From assembly GCF_900111965.1 (NCBI RefSeq), contig NZ_FOJT01000001.1, positions 124,001-188,000 on the forward strand: a stretch of DNA of 64,000 bases, read 5' to 3'. Both the position numbers and the translations under genes were made by a program. Below are positions 52,916-61,328 of this stretch, piece by piece. Under the pieces are notes generated by a model, which saw nothing but the letters and a program-made list of their open reading frames with translations, searched no databases and was not told where the DNA came from. Origin of the DNA: Flavobacterium swingsii (GTDB lineage: Bacteria; Bacteroidota; Bacteroidia; Flavobacteriales; Flavobacteriaceae). Each line of letters opens with the position of its first letter. The stretch's first letter is position 1.

Positions 52916-54659
52916 TACAACCCTTTTCAAAAGGATTTTAGAATACACCAAACCATACAAAAAACGGTATTATAGTGTGGTTGTTTGGGCAATATTATTG
53001 GCTCTTTTTGCAGCACTTCGTCCCTATTTACTAAAAAATATAATAGATGATTATGTTTTACCCAAAGACAAAAACGGATTTTCCTTATTCGTAATTCTTA
53101 TGGCAAGTTCGCTTATTCTCGAAGTTTTAGCTCAATTTTACTTTGTTTATTGGGCAAATTGGTTGGGACAAGACATTATAAAAGACATTAGAATAAAGCT
53201 TTTTAAACACATAACAAGTTTCAAAATTAGTTATTTCGATCACGAACCTGTAGGTAAATTAGTCACTCGTTCTGTTTCTGATATCGAATCTATCGCAAGA
53301 ATTTTCAGTCAAGGTTTGTTTATGATCATCAGTGATTTGCTTAAAATGGTGGTCGTACTTGTTTTTATGCTTTATATGAATTGGAAATTAACCATGATTA
53401 TTCTTGCCGCAATGCCAATCTTAATTTATATAACTAGAATATTTCAGAGAAAAATGCAACTTGCTTTCGAAGAAGTAAGAAACCAAATTTCTAACCTAAA
53501 TACTTTCGTACAAGAACGTGTTACAGGTATGAAAATCGTGCAACTTTTTACCAGAGAAGCTATCGAACTTGAAAAGTTTAAAGAAATTAACGACAAACAC
53601 CGAAAAGCTTGGGTAAAAAACGTTTGGTATAACTCTATATTTTTTCCAATTGCCGATATTATTTCATCATTATCCTTAAGTTTTATTGTTTATTATGGAG
53701 CGATGTTGATACTAAACGACGATCCGCTAACCAAACAAGGAGATTTGTTTGCCTTTACAATGTACATCTCGATATTTTTTACACCATTACGTCAAATTGC
53801 AGATAAGTTTAACGAAATGCAAATGGGAATGATTGCCGCCAATCGTGTTTTTGACATACTAGACACCAATCACCATATTGAAGATATTGGTACACAAATC
53901 GCTCCTAAATTTGAAGGTAAAATCGATTTCGAAAACGTAACTTTTGGATATAAACCAGATGAAAATGTTCTAAAAAGCATCAATTTATCTGTCGATGAAG
54001 GAAAAACCATCGCCATTGTAGGTGCAACTGGAGCAGGAAAATCGACAATAATTAACCTGTTAAACCGTTTTTACGAAATAAAATCAGGTACGATTTCTAT
54101 AGATGGAAAAGATATTACAAACTACACTTTAGATAGTTTACGCCAACAAATCGCTATTGTTTTACAAGATGTTTTCTTATTTGCTGATACCATTCACAAT
54201 AATATAACTTTAAATAATGAAGCCATTTCCAGAGAAGAAATTATCATGGCTGCTAAAGAAATTGGTGCACACGAATTTATCATGAGCTTGCCAAACGGAT
54301 ATGATTATAATGTAAAAGAACGTGGCAATATGCTGTCATCAGGACAACGCCAACTCATTGCATTTTTGCGTGCTTATGTAAGCAAACCAAGTATTCTAAT
54401 TCTTGATGAAGCAACTTCGTCTATCGATGTTTATTTAGAAGAACTCATACAAAAAGCTACCGAAACATTAACCAAAAACAGAACGTCAATCGTAATTGCA
54501 CATCGCTTGGCAACAATTATAAATGCTGATAAAATTGTGGTTCTTGACAAAGGAATTGTGGTTGAAGAAGGAACCCATAATCAACTATTACAAAAGGAAA
54601 ATGGTTATTACCGAAAATTATATGATTCGCAGTTTGTAGCTCACGGCGAAGAAATTTAA
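52902..54659 (+). CDS. ABC exporter (fused membrane and ATPase domains, MsbA/MDR type)
   Basis: A 585-residue half-transporter. Six membrane helices fill residues 15-310. The ATPase domain has Walker A GATGAGKST near 374, Q-loop IVLQDVFLF, the signature LSSGQRQLIAF, Walker B ILILDEATSS and the switch His in VIAHRL. The signature is SSGQ instead of SGGQ, a tolerated change. It should export lipid or drug-like compounds as a homodimer or with a partner. It overlaps truA by 14 bp. Confidence 0.93.
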   Translation: MKAFDTTLFKRILEYTKPYKKRYYSVVVWAILLALFAALRPYLLKNIIDDYVLPKDKNGFSLFVILMASSLILEVLAQFYFVYWANWLGQDIIKDIRIKLFKHITSFKISYFDHEPVGKLVTRSVSDIESIARIFSQGLFMIISDLLKMVVVLVFMLYMNWKLTMIILAAMPILIYITRIFQRKMQLAFEEVRNQISNLNTFVQERVTGMKIVQLFTREAIELEKFKEINDKHRKAWVKNVWYNSIFFPIADIISSLSLSFIVYYGAMLILNDDPLTKQGDLFAFTMYISIFFTPLRQIADKFNEMQMGMIAANRVFDILDTNHHIEDIGTQIAPKFEGKIDFENVTFGYKPDENVLKSINLSVDEGKTIAIVGATGAGKSTIINLLNRFYEIKSGTISIDGKDITNYTLDSLRQQIAIVLQDVFLFADTIHNNITLNNEAISREEIIMAAKEIGAHEFIMSLPNGYDYNVKERGNMLSSGQRQLIAFLRAYVSKPSILILDEATSSIDVYLEELIQKATETLTKNRTSIVIAHRLATIINADKIVVLDKGIVVEEGTHNQLLQKENGYYRKLYDSQFVAHGEEI

Positions 54660-54660
54660 A

Positions 54661-54842
54661 CACAAATTTCACTAATTATCACGAATTAATTTGTGTTCTG
54701 TTTTTTCAAAAACAAATTGAAAAAATAGCCACAGATTAAAAAGATTTTCACAGATTTTTTGAAATCTTTTTAATCCTTTTAATCTGTGGCGAAAAAAGAA
54801 TTAGATAAAATAATTTGTGCAAATTCGTGTAATTCGTGTTTT
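54661..54842. repeat. Nested hairpin repeats between convergent genes
   Basis: The 180-bp gap is almost wholly self-complementary. A perfect 14-bp stem GCCACAGATTAAAA / TTTTAATCTGTGGC (54728-54741, 54777-54790) encloses a second hairpin (AGATTT/AAATCT). It is flanked by CACAAATT/AATTTGTG (54661-54668, 54688-54695) and AATTCGTG-type units up to the folP stop. On the minus strand the stem is followed by a T-run, so it may terminate folP. Confidence 0.6.
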
Positions 54843-55665
54843 ATTTTTGCAATTGATTATACAATTTCACACATTCTACCGCTTCTTTTACATCATGAAC
54901 TCGAAGAATATTAGCCCCTTTTGTTAATGAAATTGTGTTTAAAACCGAAGTTCCATTTAAAGCATTTTCAGGTGTGTTTTCCAATGTTTTATAAATCATC
55001 GATTTTCTAGAAATTCCAACTAGAACAGGTAATTCAAGCATTTGAAATAATTTTAATTTATTCAGTAATTCGAAATTTTGTTCCAATGTTTTAGCAAAAC
55101 CAAAACCTGGATCTATAATCAAATCATTAATACCAAAACTTCTAGCTTTGGCTACTTTTTTAGAAAAATAAAACAAAACATCTTTAACCAAATCATCATA
55201 ATTTGTCATTTTACTCATGGTTTGCGGCGTTCCACGCATATGCATCATAATGTACGGAACTTGCAGTTTCGCAATGGTTTCAAACATTTCATCATCAAGA
55301 TTTCCTGCAGAAATATCATTGATTATTGCTGCACCATTTTCTATCGCCATTTGTGCCACTTTACTATTGAAAGTATCGATGGAAAGTATGGTTTCAGGGA
55401 AATTTTTCAAAATCAAATCAACTGTCGAAATAACCCGATTTAGTTCTTCATCAACCAAAACAATTTCAGCATTTGGTTTGCTCGATTGTCCACCAATATC
55501 GATAAAATTCGCACCATCTTGCAACATTTTTTCAACTTGGAGCAAAACATTTTTTTCTGAAACAAATCGTCCACCATCATAAAAAGAATCTGGTGTAACA
55601 TTCAAAATCCCCATTACTTTTGGCATCGATAAATCGATAAGTTGTCCTTTGCAGTTAATTGTCAT
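54841..55665 (-). CDS. folP: Dihydropteroate synthase
   Basis: A 274-residue TIM-barrel enzyme that condenses p-aminobenzoate with hydroxymethyl-dihydropterin diphosphate in folate synthesis. Landmarks are MGILNVTPDSFYDGGRF, DIGGQSSKPNA, INDISAGN, MMHMRGTPQTM, DPGFGFAKT and VGISRKSMI, then LRVHDVKEAVE at the C-terminus. The serine/arginine SRKS substrate loop is intact. It is divergent from the DUF1599 gene across 91 bp; no clear promoter is seen there. Confidence 0.96.
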   Translation of the reverse strand: MTINCKGQLIDLSMPKVMGILNVTPDSFYDGGRFVSEKNVLLQVEKMLQDGANFIDIGGQSSKPNAEIVLVDEELNRVISTVDLILKNFPETILSIDTFNSKVAQMAIENGAAIINDISAGNLDDEMFETIAKLQVPYIMMHMRGTPQTMSKMTNYDDLVKDVLFYFSKKVAKARSFGINDLIIDPGFGFAKTLEQNFELLNKLKLFQMLELPVLVGISRKSMIYKTLENTPENALNGTSVLNTISLTKGANILRVHDVKEAVECVKLYNQLQK

Positions 55666-55756
55666 TTTGAATATTGAAATTGTTACTGATATTGATATTA
55701 AAATTGCTTAAAAAAACTTATTTTTGAACAAATTTGATACAAATATAAATTAAAAA

Positions 55757-56299
55757 ATGAAGAATACTTCACAACAATACGACGCAATCATCACAATTTG
55801 TCGAGATTTATACACCAAAAAAATGAAAGATTACGGTTCTGCATGGCGCATTTTGCGTTTGCCATCGCTTACCGATCAGATATTTATCAAAGCACAACGC
55901 ATTCGTAGTTTACAAGAAAATGAGGTTCGAAAAGTAGATGAAGACGAAAGTTCGGAGTTTATTGGGATTATCAATTATTCGATAATGGCATTAATACAAC
56001 TAGACAAAGGAATTGCTTTACAACCCGATTTAGATGTTAATGAAGCTGTGAGATTGTACGACGAAAAAGTTTCGATTACTAAAGATTTAATGGAAAACAA
56101 GAATCATGATTACGGTGAAGCTTGGCGCGATATGCGTGTGAGTTCCTTGACCGATTTGATTTTGCAAAAAATTCTTCGAGTAAAACAAATTGAAGATAAT
56201 AAAGGAAAAACATTGGTTTCGGAAGGGATTGATGCCAATTATCAAGATATGATAAATTATGCGGTTTTTGCTTTAATACTGATGGATTTTAAAAAATAA
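55757..56299 (+). CDS. DUF1599 protein with internal duplication
   Basis: A 180-residue helical protein made of two similar halves: KDYGSAWRILRLPSLTDQI...INYSIMALIQLDKG and HDYGEAWRDMRVSSLTDLI...INYAVFALILMDFK. Each half keeps a DYG-x-AWR block, Glu-rich helix and a Tyr-x3-Ala-Leu end. The alpha-helical Glu/Asp pattern recalls MazG-like nucleotide pyrophosphatases, but the family function is not established. It leads a run of same-strand genes ending in tpiA (57 bp to the next gene). Confidence 0.85.
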   Translation: MKNTSQQYDAIITICRDLYTKKMKDYGSAWRILRLPSLTDQIFIKAQRIRSLQENEVRKVDEDESSEFIGIINYSIMALIQLDKGIALQPDLDVNEAVRLYDEKVSITKDLMENKNHDYGEAWRDMRVSSLTDLILQKILRVKQIEDNKGKTLVSEGIDANYQDMINYAVFALILMDFKK

Positions 56300-56355
56300 C
56301 AACTCATTAACAGATACTAAAATCAATCGGTTTTATATTTGTAAAAAACATAAAA

Positions 56356-57456
56356 ATGGAAAAAGGAAAAAGCTATTTAACTTGGACAATTAGAATCATA
56401 ATTTCGTTCTTATTTATTGTTTCGGCAGTAGCCAAAATGTATCCATCGCCTTATTTTGCTATTTCAACATTCGAAGTAAAACAGTTGTATCCATTAGGAT
56501 TTTCAGAAATTATTGCGCCTTGGTTTTCTCGAATATTAATCGGAATCGAATTGGCTTTGGGAATTCTTATTCTTCAAAATAACTTTTTACGAAAATTAAT
56601 TATTCCAGTAACCATTTTATTATTAGCCGTTTTCGTTGGTCATTTGTCTTATGTAACATTTTTAAGCGGCGGAAATTCTGGTAATTGTGGTTGTTTTGGC
56701 GAACTAATCCCAATGACACCAATTGAAGCCATAATAAAAAACATAGTTGCTATATTTCTATTGCTTTATTTATTCTATTTATTACCAAAAACAAATGATA
56801 AAAACAATTTTTGGATAGTTTCAGGTATCACATTAGCGACTATAATTTCGATATTTTTATTGGCACCAATTAAAAAAATCACAAACGATTTTGTAGTTTC
56901 TCCAATAGAAAATGTTGTTTCTGATACAATTTCTACAGAAAATATCGCTCCAATTGTTAAAGATTCAGTTTTTACTGCTGTAAAAGTTGATTCGGTAAAA
57001 AAAGTACTTCCAACAAAAATTGAAGAAGTAATTTCAACAACCGAACCCAAAAAAATCAAATCAGGTTATGCCAAATTATTTCCAAAAATAGATTCTGGCC
57101 GAAAAACATTATGCTTTTTTGTTCCTGGTTGTGATCATTGCCGCACAGCCGCAAAAGAATTGACCGAATTGAAACAAAAAAATGCTAATTTTCCAGAGAT
57201 TTTAATCATTTTCATGAATGAAGAAGCCGATTTAATTCCAGCATTTTTCAAAGAAACTGGAGCCGAATATCCTTATAAAATTATCGAAATTATTCCGTTT
57301 TGGAATGCTTTAGGAACTGGTAAAGACACACCAGGAGTTAAATATCTTTGGAACGGAAACACCTACAAATATTATAACGGAATTACCGATAACAAATTTA
57401 ATCCTACCGATTATCAAGAACTAATTAACAAGCCGTTTTCTGAATTAAAAAAATAA
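56356..57456 (+). CDS. DoxX/MauE-like membrane protein fused to a thioredoxin-like domain (BT_3928 type)
   Basis: A 366-residue protein. Residues 8-150 hold four helices of the MauE/DoxX kind, with GNCGCFGELIPMTP in a loop, the Cys pair typical of MauE. A fifth helix (about 158-176) leads to a periplasmic linker and, from about 245, a thioredoxin-like domain with the redox motif CFFVPGCDHCRTAA. Combined membrane electron relay and periplasmic disulfide exchange is inferred. It is 3 bp upstream of a TlpA-type lipoprotein, a likely partner. The N-terminus is in the membrane without a cleavable signal. Confidence 0.82.
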   Translation: MEKGKSYLTWTIRIIISFLFIVSAVAKMYPSPYFAISTFEVKQLYPLGFSEIIAPWFSRILIGIELALGILILQNNFLRKLIIPVTILLLAVFVGHLSYVTFLSGGNSGNCGCFGELIPMTPIEAIIKNIVAIFLLLYLFYLLPKTNDKNNFWIVSGITLATIISIFLLAPIKKITNDFVVSPIENVVSDTISTENIAPIVKDSVFTAVKVDSVKKVLPTKIEEVISTTEPKKIKSGYAKLFPKIDSGRKTLCFFVPGCDHCRTAAKELTELKQKNANFPEILIIFMNEEADLIPAFFKETGAEYPYKIIEIIPFWNALGTGKDTPGVKYLWNGNTYKYYNGITDNKFNPTDYQELINKPFSELKK

Positions 57457-57459
57457 ATT

Positions 57460-57957
57460 ATGAAAAAAACAATCCTTTTACTATCAGTTATAATATTGAT
57501 AATTTTTTGTTCAAATACAAAAAAAGAAGAATTCTCTAAAGAAGCATTATCAAACAAATTGGTAACTGCTAACGGAAGCGAAACCAACCTAAAAAAAATC
57601 CTGAAAAAGCACAAAGGCAAAACCGTAGTTATCGAAATTTGGGCATCTTGGTGTAGCGATTGTGTAAAAAATATGTCAAACGTTAAGGAATTACAAACCG
57701 CTTATCCCAATACCGATTTTGTTTTCTTGTCTTGCGACAAAACCACAGAAGCTTGGGCAAAAGGTATCGAAAAACATGAACTTGTAGGCGAACATTACTT
57801 AATTCCTGAAGGAATGAAAGGGGCTTTTGCAAAATCTATCAATTTAGATTGGATTCCGAGATATATCATTATTGACAAAACAGGAAAAATAGCTTTGTAT
57901 AAAGCCATTGAAACCGATCACGAAAAAGTAAACACTTTATTAAAAAGCCTAAACTAA
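57460..57957 (+). CDS. TlpA-like thioredoxin lipoprotein
   Basis: A 165-residue predicted lipoprotein (lipobox LIIFCS) with one thioredoxin fold: TVVIEIWASWCSDCVKNM carries the active Cys-Ser-Asp-Cys, and the cis-Pro lies in DWIPRYIIID. Such proteins reduce disulfides in the periplasm. It is 3 bp behind the MauE/Trx fusion, which could recharge it, and its stop overlaps the tpiA start (TAATG), so all are one operon. Confidence 0.9.
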   Translation: MKKTILLLSVIILIIFCSNTKKEEFSKEALSNKLVTANGSETNLKKILKKHKGKTVVIEIWASWCSDCVKNMSNVKELQTAYPNTDFVFLSCDKTTEAWAKGIEKHELVGEHYLIPEGMKGAFAKSINLDWIPRYIIIDKTGKIALYKAIETDHEKVNTLLKSLN

Positions 57958-58709
57958 TGAGATCCAAAATTGTAGCTGGAAACTGGAAAATGAATAAAAA
58001 TTCGGAAGAAACCGAAGATTTAATCAACGAACTGATAGACAAATTACCAACAGATGGTAACACTAAAATAATTATTGCGCCTACTTTTATAAACCTTGCT
58101 TCGGCTGTCGACCATACCGAATTTACGAATATTCGTGTAGCTGCACAAAATATGCATCAAGCAGAAAATGGCGCTTATACTGGCGAAATTTCAGCAGATA
58201 TGCTAAAAAGTATTGGTGTAAACACTGTAATTCTAGGTCATTCAGAACGCAGATCGATTTTTCATGAAACCGATGCAGTGATTTCGTTTAAAGTTGATAC
58301 CGCTTTAAAACACGATATGACTGTCATTTTTTGTTTTGGAGAAGAACTGAAAGACCGTCAAAACAAACAACATTTTAACATTGTTGAAAATCAATTGCGT
58401 GACGGATTATTTCATATCGATAAATCGGCTTGGGCAAATATCATTTTGGCATACGAACCTGTTTGGGCAATAGGAACTGGAGAGACTGCAAGTCCTGAAC
58501 AAGCACAAGAAATGCACGAATTTATTAGAGAAACTGTCCGTAAAGTATTTGGTAGTGATATAGCCGAAGATGTTTCTATTCTTTATGGCGGAAGTGTAAA
58601 ACCAGATAACGCTGCAGCAATTTTCTCTAAACCTGATATTGATGGTGGACTAATAGGCGGAGCAGCATTAAAAGCTGATGATTTTGTAGCGATTGTAAAT
58701 GGGATTTAA
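57957..58709 (+). CDS. tpiA: Triosephosphate isomerase
   Basis: A 250-residue glycolytic TIM barrel. Substrate residues N9 and K11 lie in VAGNWKMNK, the catalytic His in VILGHSERRS, the catalytic Glu in AYEPVWAIGTG (start of loop 6) and the phosphate loops in YGGSVKP and GLIGGAAL. It interconverts dihydroxyacetone phosphate and glyceraldehyde-3-phosphate. The gene overlaps the TlpA gene by one base, linking a housekeeping enzyme to envelope redox genes by expression only. Confidence 0.97.
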   Translation: MRSKIVAGNWKMNKNSEETEDLINELIDKLPTDGNTKIIIAPTFINLASAVDHTEFTNIRVAAQNMHQAENGAYTGEISADMLKSIGVNTVILGHSERRSIFHETDAVISFKVDTALKHDMTVIFCFGEELKDRQNKQHFNIVENQLRDGLFHIDKSAWANIILAYEPVWAIGTGETASPEQAQEMHEFIRETVRKVFGSDIAEDVSILYGGSVKPDNAAAIFSKPDIDGGLIGGAALKADDFVAIVNGI

Positions 58710-58714
58710 TATAA

Positions 58715-58748
58715 AAAAAGCTCATTAGAAAAATTCCTAATGAGCTTC
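58715..58748. terminator. Terminator between convergent genes
   Basis: AAGCTCATTAG / CTAATGAGCTT (58718-58728, 58737-58747). The T-run is good on the minus strand and weak on the plus strand, so it serves mainly the minus-strand operon. Confidence 0.75.
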
Positions 58749-58772
58749 TAACCAAACATAAAACAAACAAAA

Positions 58773-59120
58773 CTAAAATTTATAAGTGATTTTCCCTTTT
58801 ACATAAACAGGTACTTCTTTATTAATATTTATTCTATTAAAATTAATACTGCTATTTCCCGATAAACTGTCGAAACTAAAATTAGGCTCATCTGCATAAA
58901 TATTAAAAAAATTTCGCATTGATAATCTAAAATAAAACCTGTTATAATTGTATATTATTTTAATATCCGATGACAGATAATCTGCTGCCGATTCTAAAAA
59001 ACTATATTCTACTACATTTTTTACTATTATATTATGATGATTCATCTTTATTTCTCTTGAATACTGAGAAAATCCTCTAATTGTGAAACTAAGTAATAAA
59101 AATATTAATACCTTTTTCAT
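58773..59120 (-). CDS. Miniature exported protein: signal peptide plus TonB-receptor C-terminal strands
   Basis: A 115-residue protein. Residues 1-19 are a signal peptide (MKKVLIFLLLSFTIRGFSQ). The last 65 or so align by eye with the end of the TonB-dependent receptor encoded just upstream: SSDIKIIYNYNRFYFRLSMRN against SDLNINYEYKSVTFGVSVEN (landmarks), FFN/IFN, and the shared finish VPxYxKGKITYxF. There is no plug and too few strands for a barrel. It starts 6 bp after the receptor stop and ends before a terminator, so it is expressed with it. It may be a decayed duplicate or a functional accessory; the intact frame and signal peptide favour a real protein. Confidence 0.65.
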   Translation of the reverse strand: MKKVLIFLLLSFTIRGFSQYSREIKMNHHNIIVKNVVEYSFLESAADYLSSDIKIIYNYNRFYFRLSMRNFFNIYADEPNFSFDSLSGNSSINFNRININKEVPVYVKGKITYKF

Positions 59121-59126
59121 AATATA

Positions 59127-61328
59127 TTAAAACCTATAAGTAATCTTACCTTTTAGATAAAATGGTACTCCTGGTGTAAAATGTATTTCTTCGACACTTT
59201 GGGTTTCATTTTGTAATCTACTTTCGGTAGCAAATTGGGTTTCGTTCCACTTTGTATTAAAAATATTTTCTACCGAAACACCAAAAGTTACACTTTTGTA
59301 TTCATAATTTATATTCAAATCCGAAACTATATATCCTTTTGCAATTATTGAATTATCCTCATTAGCTGGTCTAGATTTCAAATATCGGTAATGTAATCCT
59401 CCCGAAAAACCTTTGTATTTACTAACACTTAACCCTCCTGTCGATGTAAAATCGGGTGCTAACGGGACATAATCTTGTCCTTTTGGCGCATCGATACTTC
59501 TAGCATAAGTATAATTAACATCGGTATCAAAAAACAAATAATTAGATAACTGGTAACGCAAACCAAAATCGAAACCCATTCGTTTTGTTCTTCCAGAAAT
59601 CTCGACCGTTGCAGCATCGCCAACATATACTAATTCTTCTTGCAAATTTAGCATCCAAATAGCTGAATTGAGCAATAGTTTAGGGAACGGTTTTGCGATA
59701 ATTCCTAAATCTGAGCCAAAAGCTGTTGGCAAAATTTGCTTCCCAGCATTAGCAACCACCACTCGTGTATCGTTAGAATGAAATCCTAAACCTGATTTTA
59801 AGTAAAACTGTAAATTATTATTTTGAGTAAAAATAAAGTTCAGTTTTGGTGAAAACTTAGCTTTATTTTCAGTTTGAGTTTTATAAGTTGTCGCCAATTT
59901 ATCTTGATATTCAAACTTAAAATAATCGAATCTAATGGCTGGATTTATCTTTAATTTTCCAAAATCGAATTCAGTATTCAGATAAGAGAAAATATTGGTT
60001 TCATCTATATCTCCTAATTTTAAATGATTCAAAGTTGTGTAACGGCCTACTGTATGTGATAATTCAGTGTCTTTTGTAGCATCATTTCTGAAACCAAAAC
60101 CCAATTGAAAATTAGAGTTTTCTAATTTCTTGTTCAATTCCGCATTCAACCCAAAAATATCTCTATTCTCTTTCTGGTGTATTTGATCACCATTTATTGG
60201 ATCTTCTAAGAAGAATGTAAAATTAGAATACAAGTCGAAATTGTATTTTGAATAAAAAGCATTCGCTTTTAACAACGTATTTTCATCGATAGGTTTCGAT
60301 AACGAAACATTCAAGTTTGTTCTCGAAGTTTTTCCGCCTTCAGTATCATCAACAGCACCAAATCTTGAAATTAATCCAGCATCAATTAACCGTTGCGGAA
60401 TTTGACCCGAAGCATCCCATTTACTTGTAAAGTGAGAAGCATTGATAGAAAACTTACTATTATCGGCAAAGACTGATGTGTATTTTCCAAATAAATTAAT
60501 ACGTTTAAAATTTTGTGGTGAGTCGAACGCACCATTGGTCATAATATATTCTGTGGCCAAATAAGCATTCTGATTTTTTTGTTTTTCTAATAAATTAAAA
60601 AGCCCCACCGTTTTGAAAGTGTTAAATTGTCCTGCTTCGACACTTATCATATTCTTGTCTATTTTTTCTTTTGTTAAAAACGAAACATAACCTGCTGTGG
60701 CAAAATCTCCCTTATTAGCATAATAAGTTCCTTTTCCGAAATCTATTTTTTCGACCGTTTCTGGAATCACAAAATGTAAATCTGCATAACCTTGTCCGTG
60801 AGCGTGAGAAACCATATTTACAGGCATTCCATCTACTGAAACGGCAATATCCGTTCCGTGATCGATGTCGAAACCACGCAAAAATATTTGTTCTGCTTTA
60901 CCGCCACCAGCATGCTGACCAATGAATAATCCTGGTACTTTTCGTAAAATTTCTTGCGAAGAATTTACTGGAGTAGTTTGTAAATCTATTTTAGAAATCA
61001 CATTCATTGCATTAAGTTTTGAATGAATAACTACTTGATCCAAATTAAATGCATCGTCTTCTAAAACTATCGAAATCTCATTAGATACAATTGTATACTC
61101 TAATTTTTTAAATCCTAAAGCTGTAATAATTAATACATCTGAAATATTTGTTTTATCGATATTAAAATTTCCAAACTCATCAGTATGTGCGTGATATTTA
61201 GAATTTATGTTCAATAAATAAGCATTTTCAACTGGATTTCCCAATGAATCTTTTACTATTCCTTTTTGCATTTGCGCAAAGCTCGAAAATGTAATGAGTG
61301 AAATTAAGATTGCAAAAAGTGATTTCAT
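59127..61328 (-). CDS. TonB-dependent receptor with carboxypeptidase-like N-terminal domain
   Basis: A 733-residue outer-membrane receptor with signal peptide (to SFAQ). Residues 20-95 form a carboxypeptidase D regulatory-like domain (GIVKDSLGNPVENAYLL, HTDEFGNF). The plug includes SSQEILRKVPGLFIGQHAG, FLRGFDIDHGTDIAVSVDG and the unusual His-rich loop VSHAHGQGYADLHFVIPE. The barrel fills the rest, ending VPFYLKGKITYRF. It brings a scarce ligand across the outer membrane with TonB energy; the ligand is not known. Its start overlaps the TPR gene stop (TAATG), and the miniature protein follows 6 bp later. Confidence 0.9.
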   Translation of the reverse strand: MKSLFAILISLITFSSFAQMQKGIVKDSLGNPVENAYLLNINSKYHAHTDEFGNFNIDKTNISDVLIITALGFKKLEYTIVSNEISIVLEDDAFNLDQVVIHSKLNAMNVISKIDLQTTPVNSSQEILRKVPGLFIGQHAGGGKAEQIFLRGFDIDHGTDIAVSVDGMPVNMVSHAHGQGYADLHFVIPETVEKIDFGKGTYYANKGDFATAGYVSFLTKEKIDKNMISVEAGQFNTFKTVGLFNLLEKQKNQNAYLATEYIMTNGAFDSPQNFKRINLFGKYTSVFADNSKFSINASHFTSKWDASGQIPQRLIDAGLISRFGAVDDTEGGKTSRTNLNVSLSKPIDENTLLKANAFYSKYNFDLYSNFTFFLEDPINGDQIHQKENRDIFGLNAELNKKLENSNFQLGFGFRNDATKDTELSHTVGRYTTLNHLKLGDIDETNIFSYLNTEFDFGKLKINPAIRFDYFKFEYQDKLATTYKTQTENKAKFSPKLNFIFTQNNNLQFYLKSGLGFHSNDTRVVVANAGKQILPTAFGSDLGIIAKPFPKLLLNSAIWMLNLQEELVYVGDAATVEISGRTKRMGFDFGLRYQLSNYLFFDTDVNYTYARSIDAPKGQDYVPLAPDFTSTGGLSVSKYKGFSGGLHYRYLKSRPANEDNSIIAKGYIVSDLNINYEYKSVTFGVSVENIFNTKWNETQFATESRLQNETQSVEEIHFTPGVPFYLKGKITYRF

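Noticed and set aside
55078..55582. Two overlapping 121-codon plus-strand ORFs
   Set aside because: Both are antisense to folP, which has complete family motifs.
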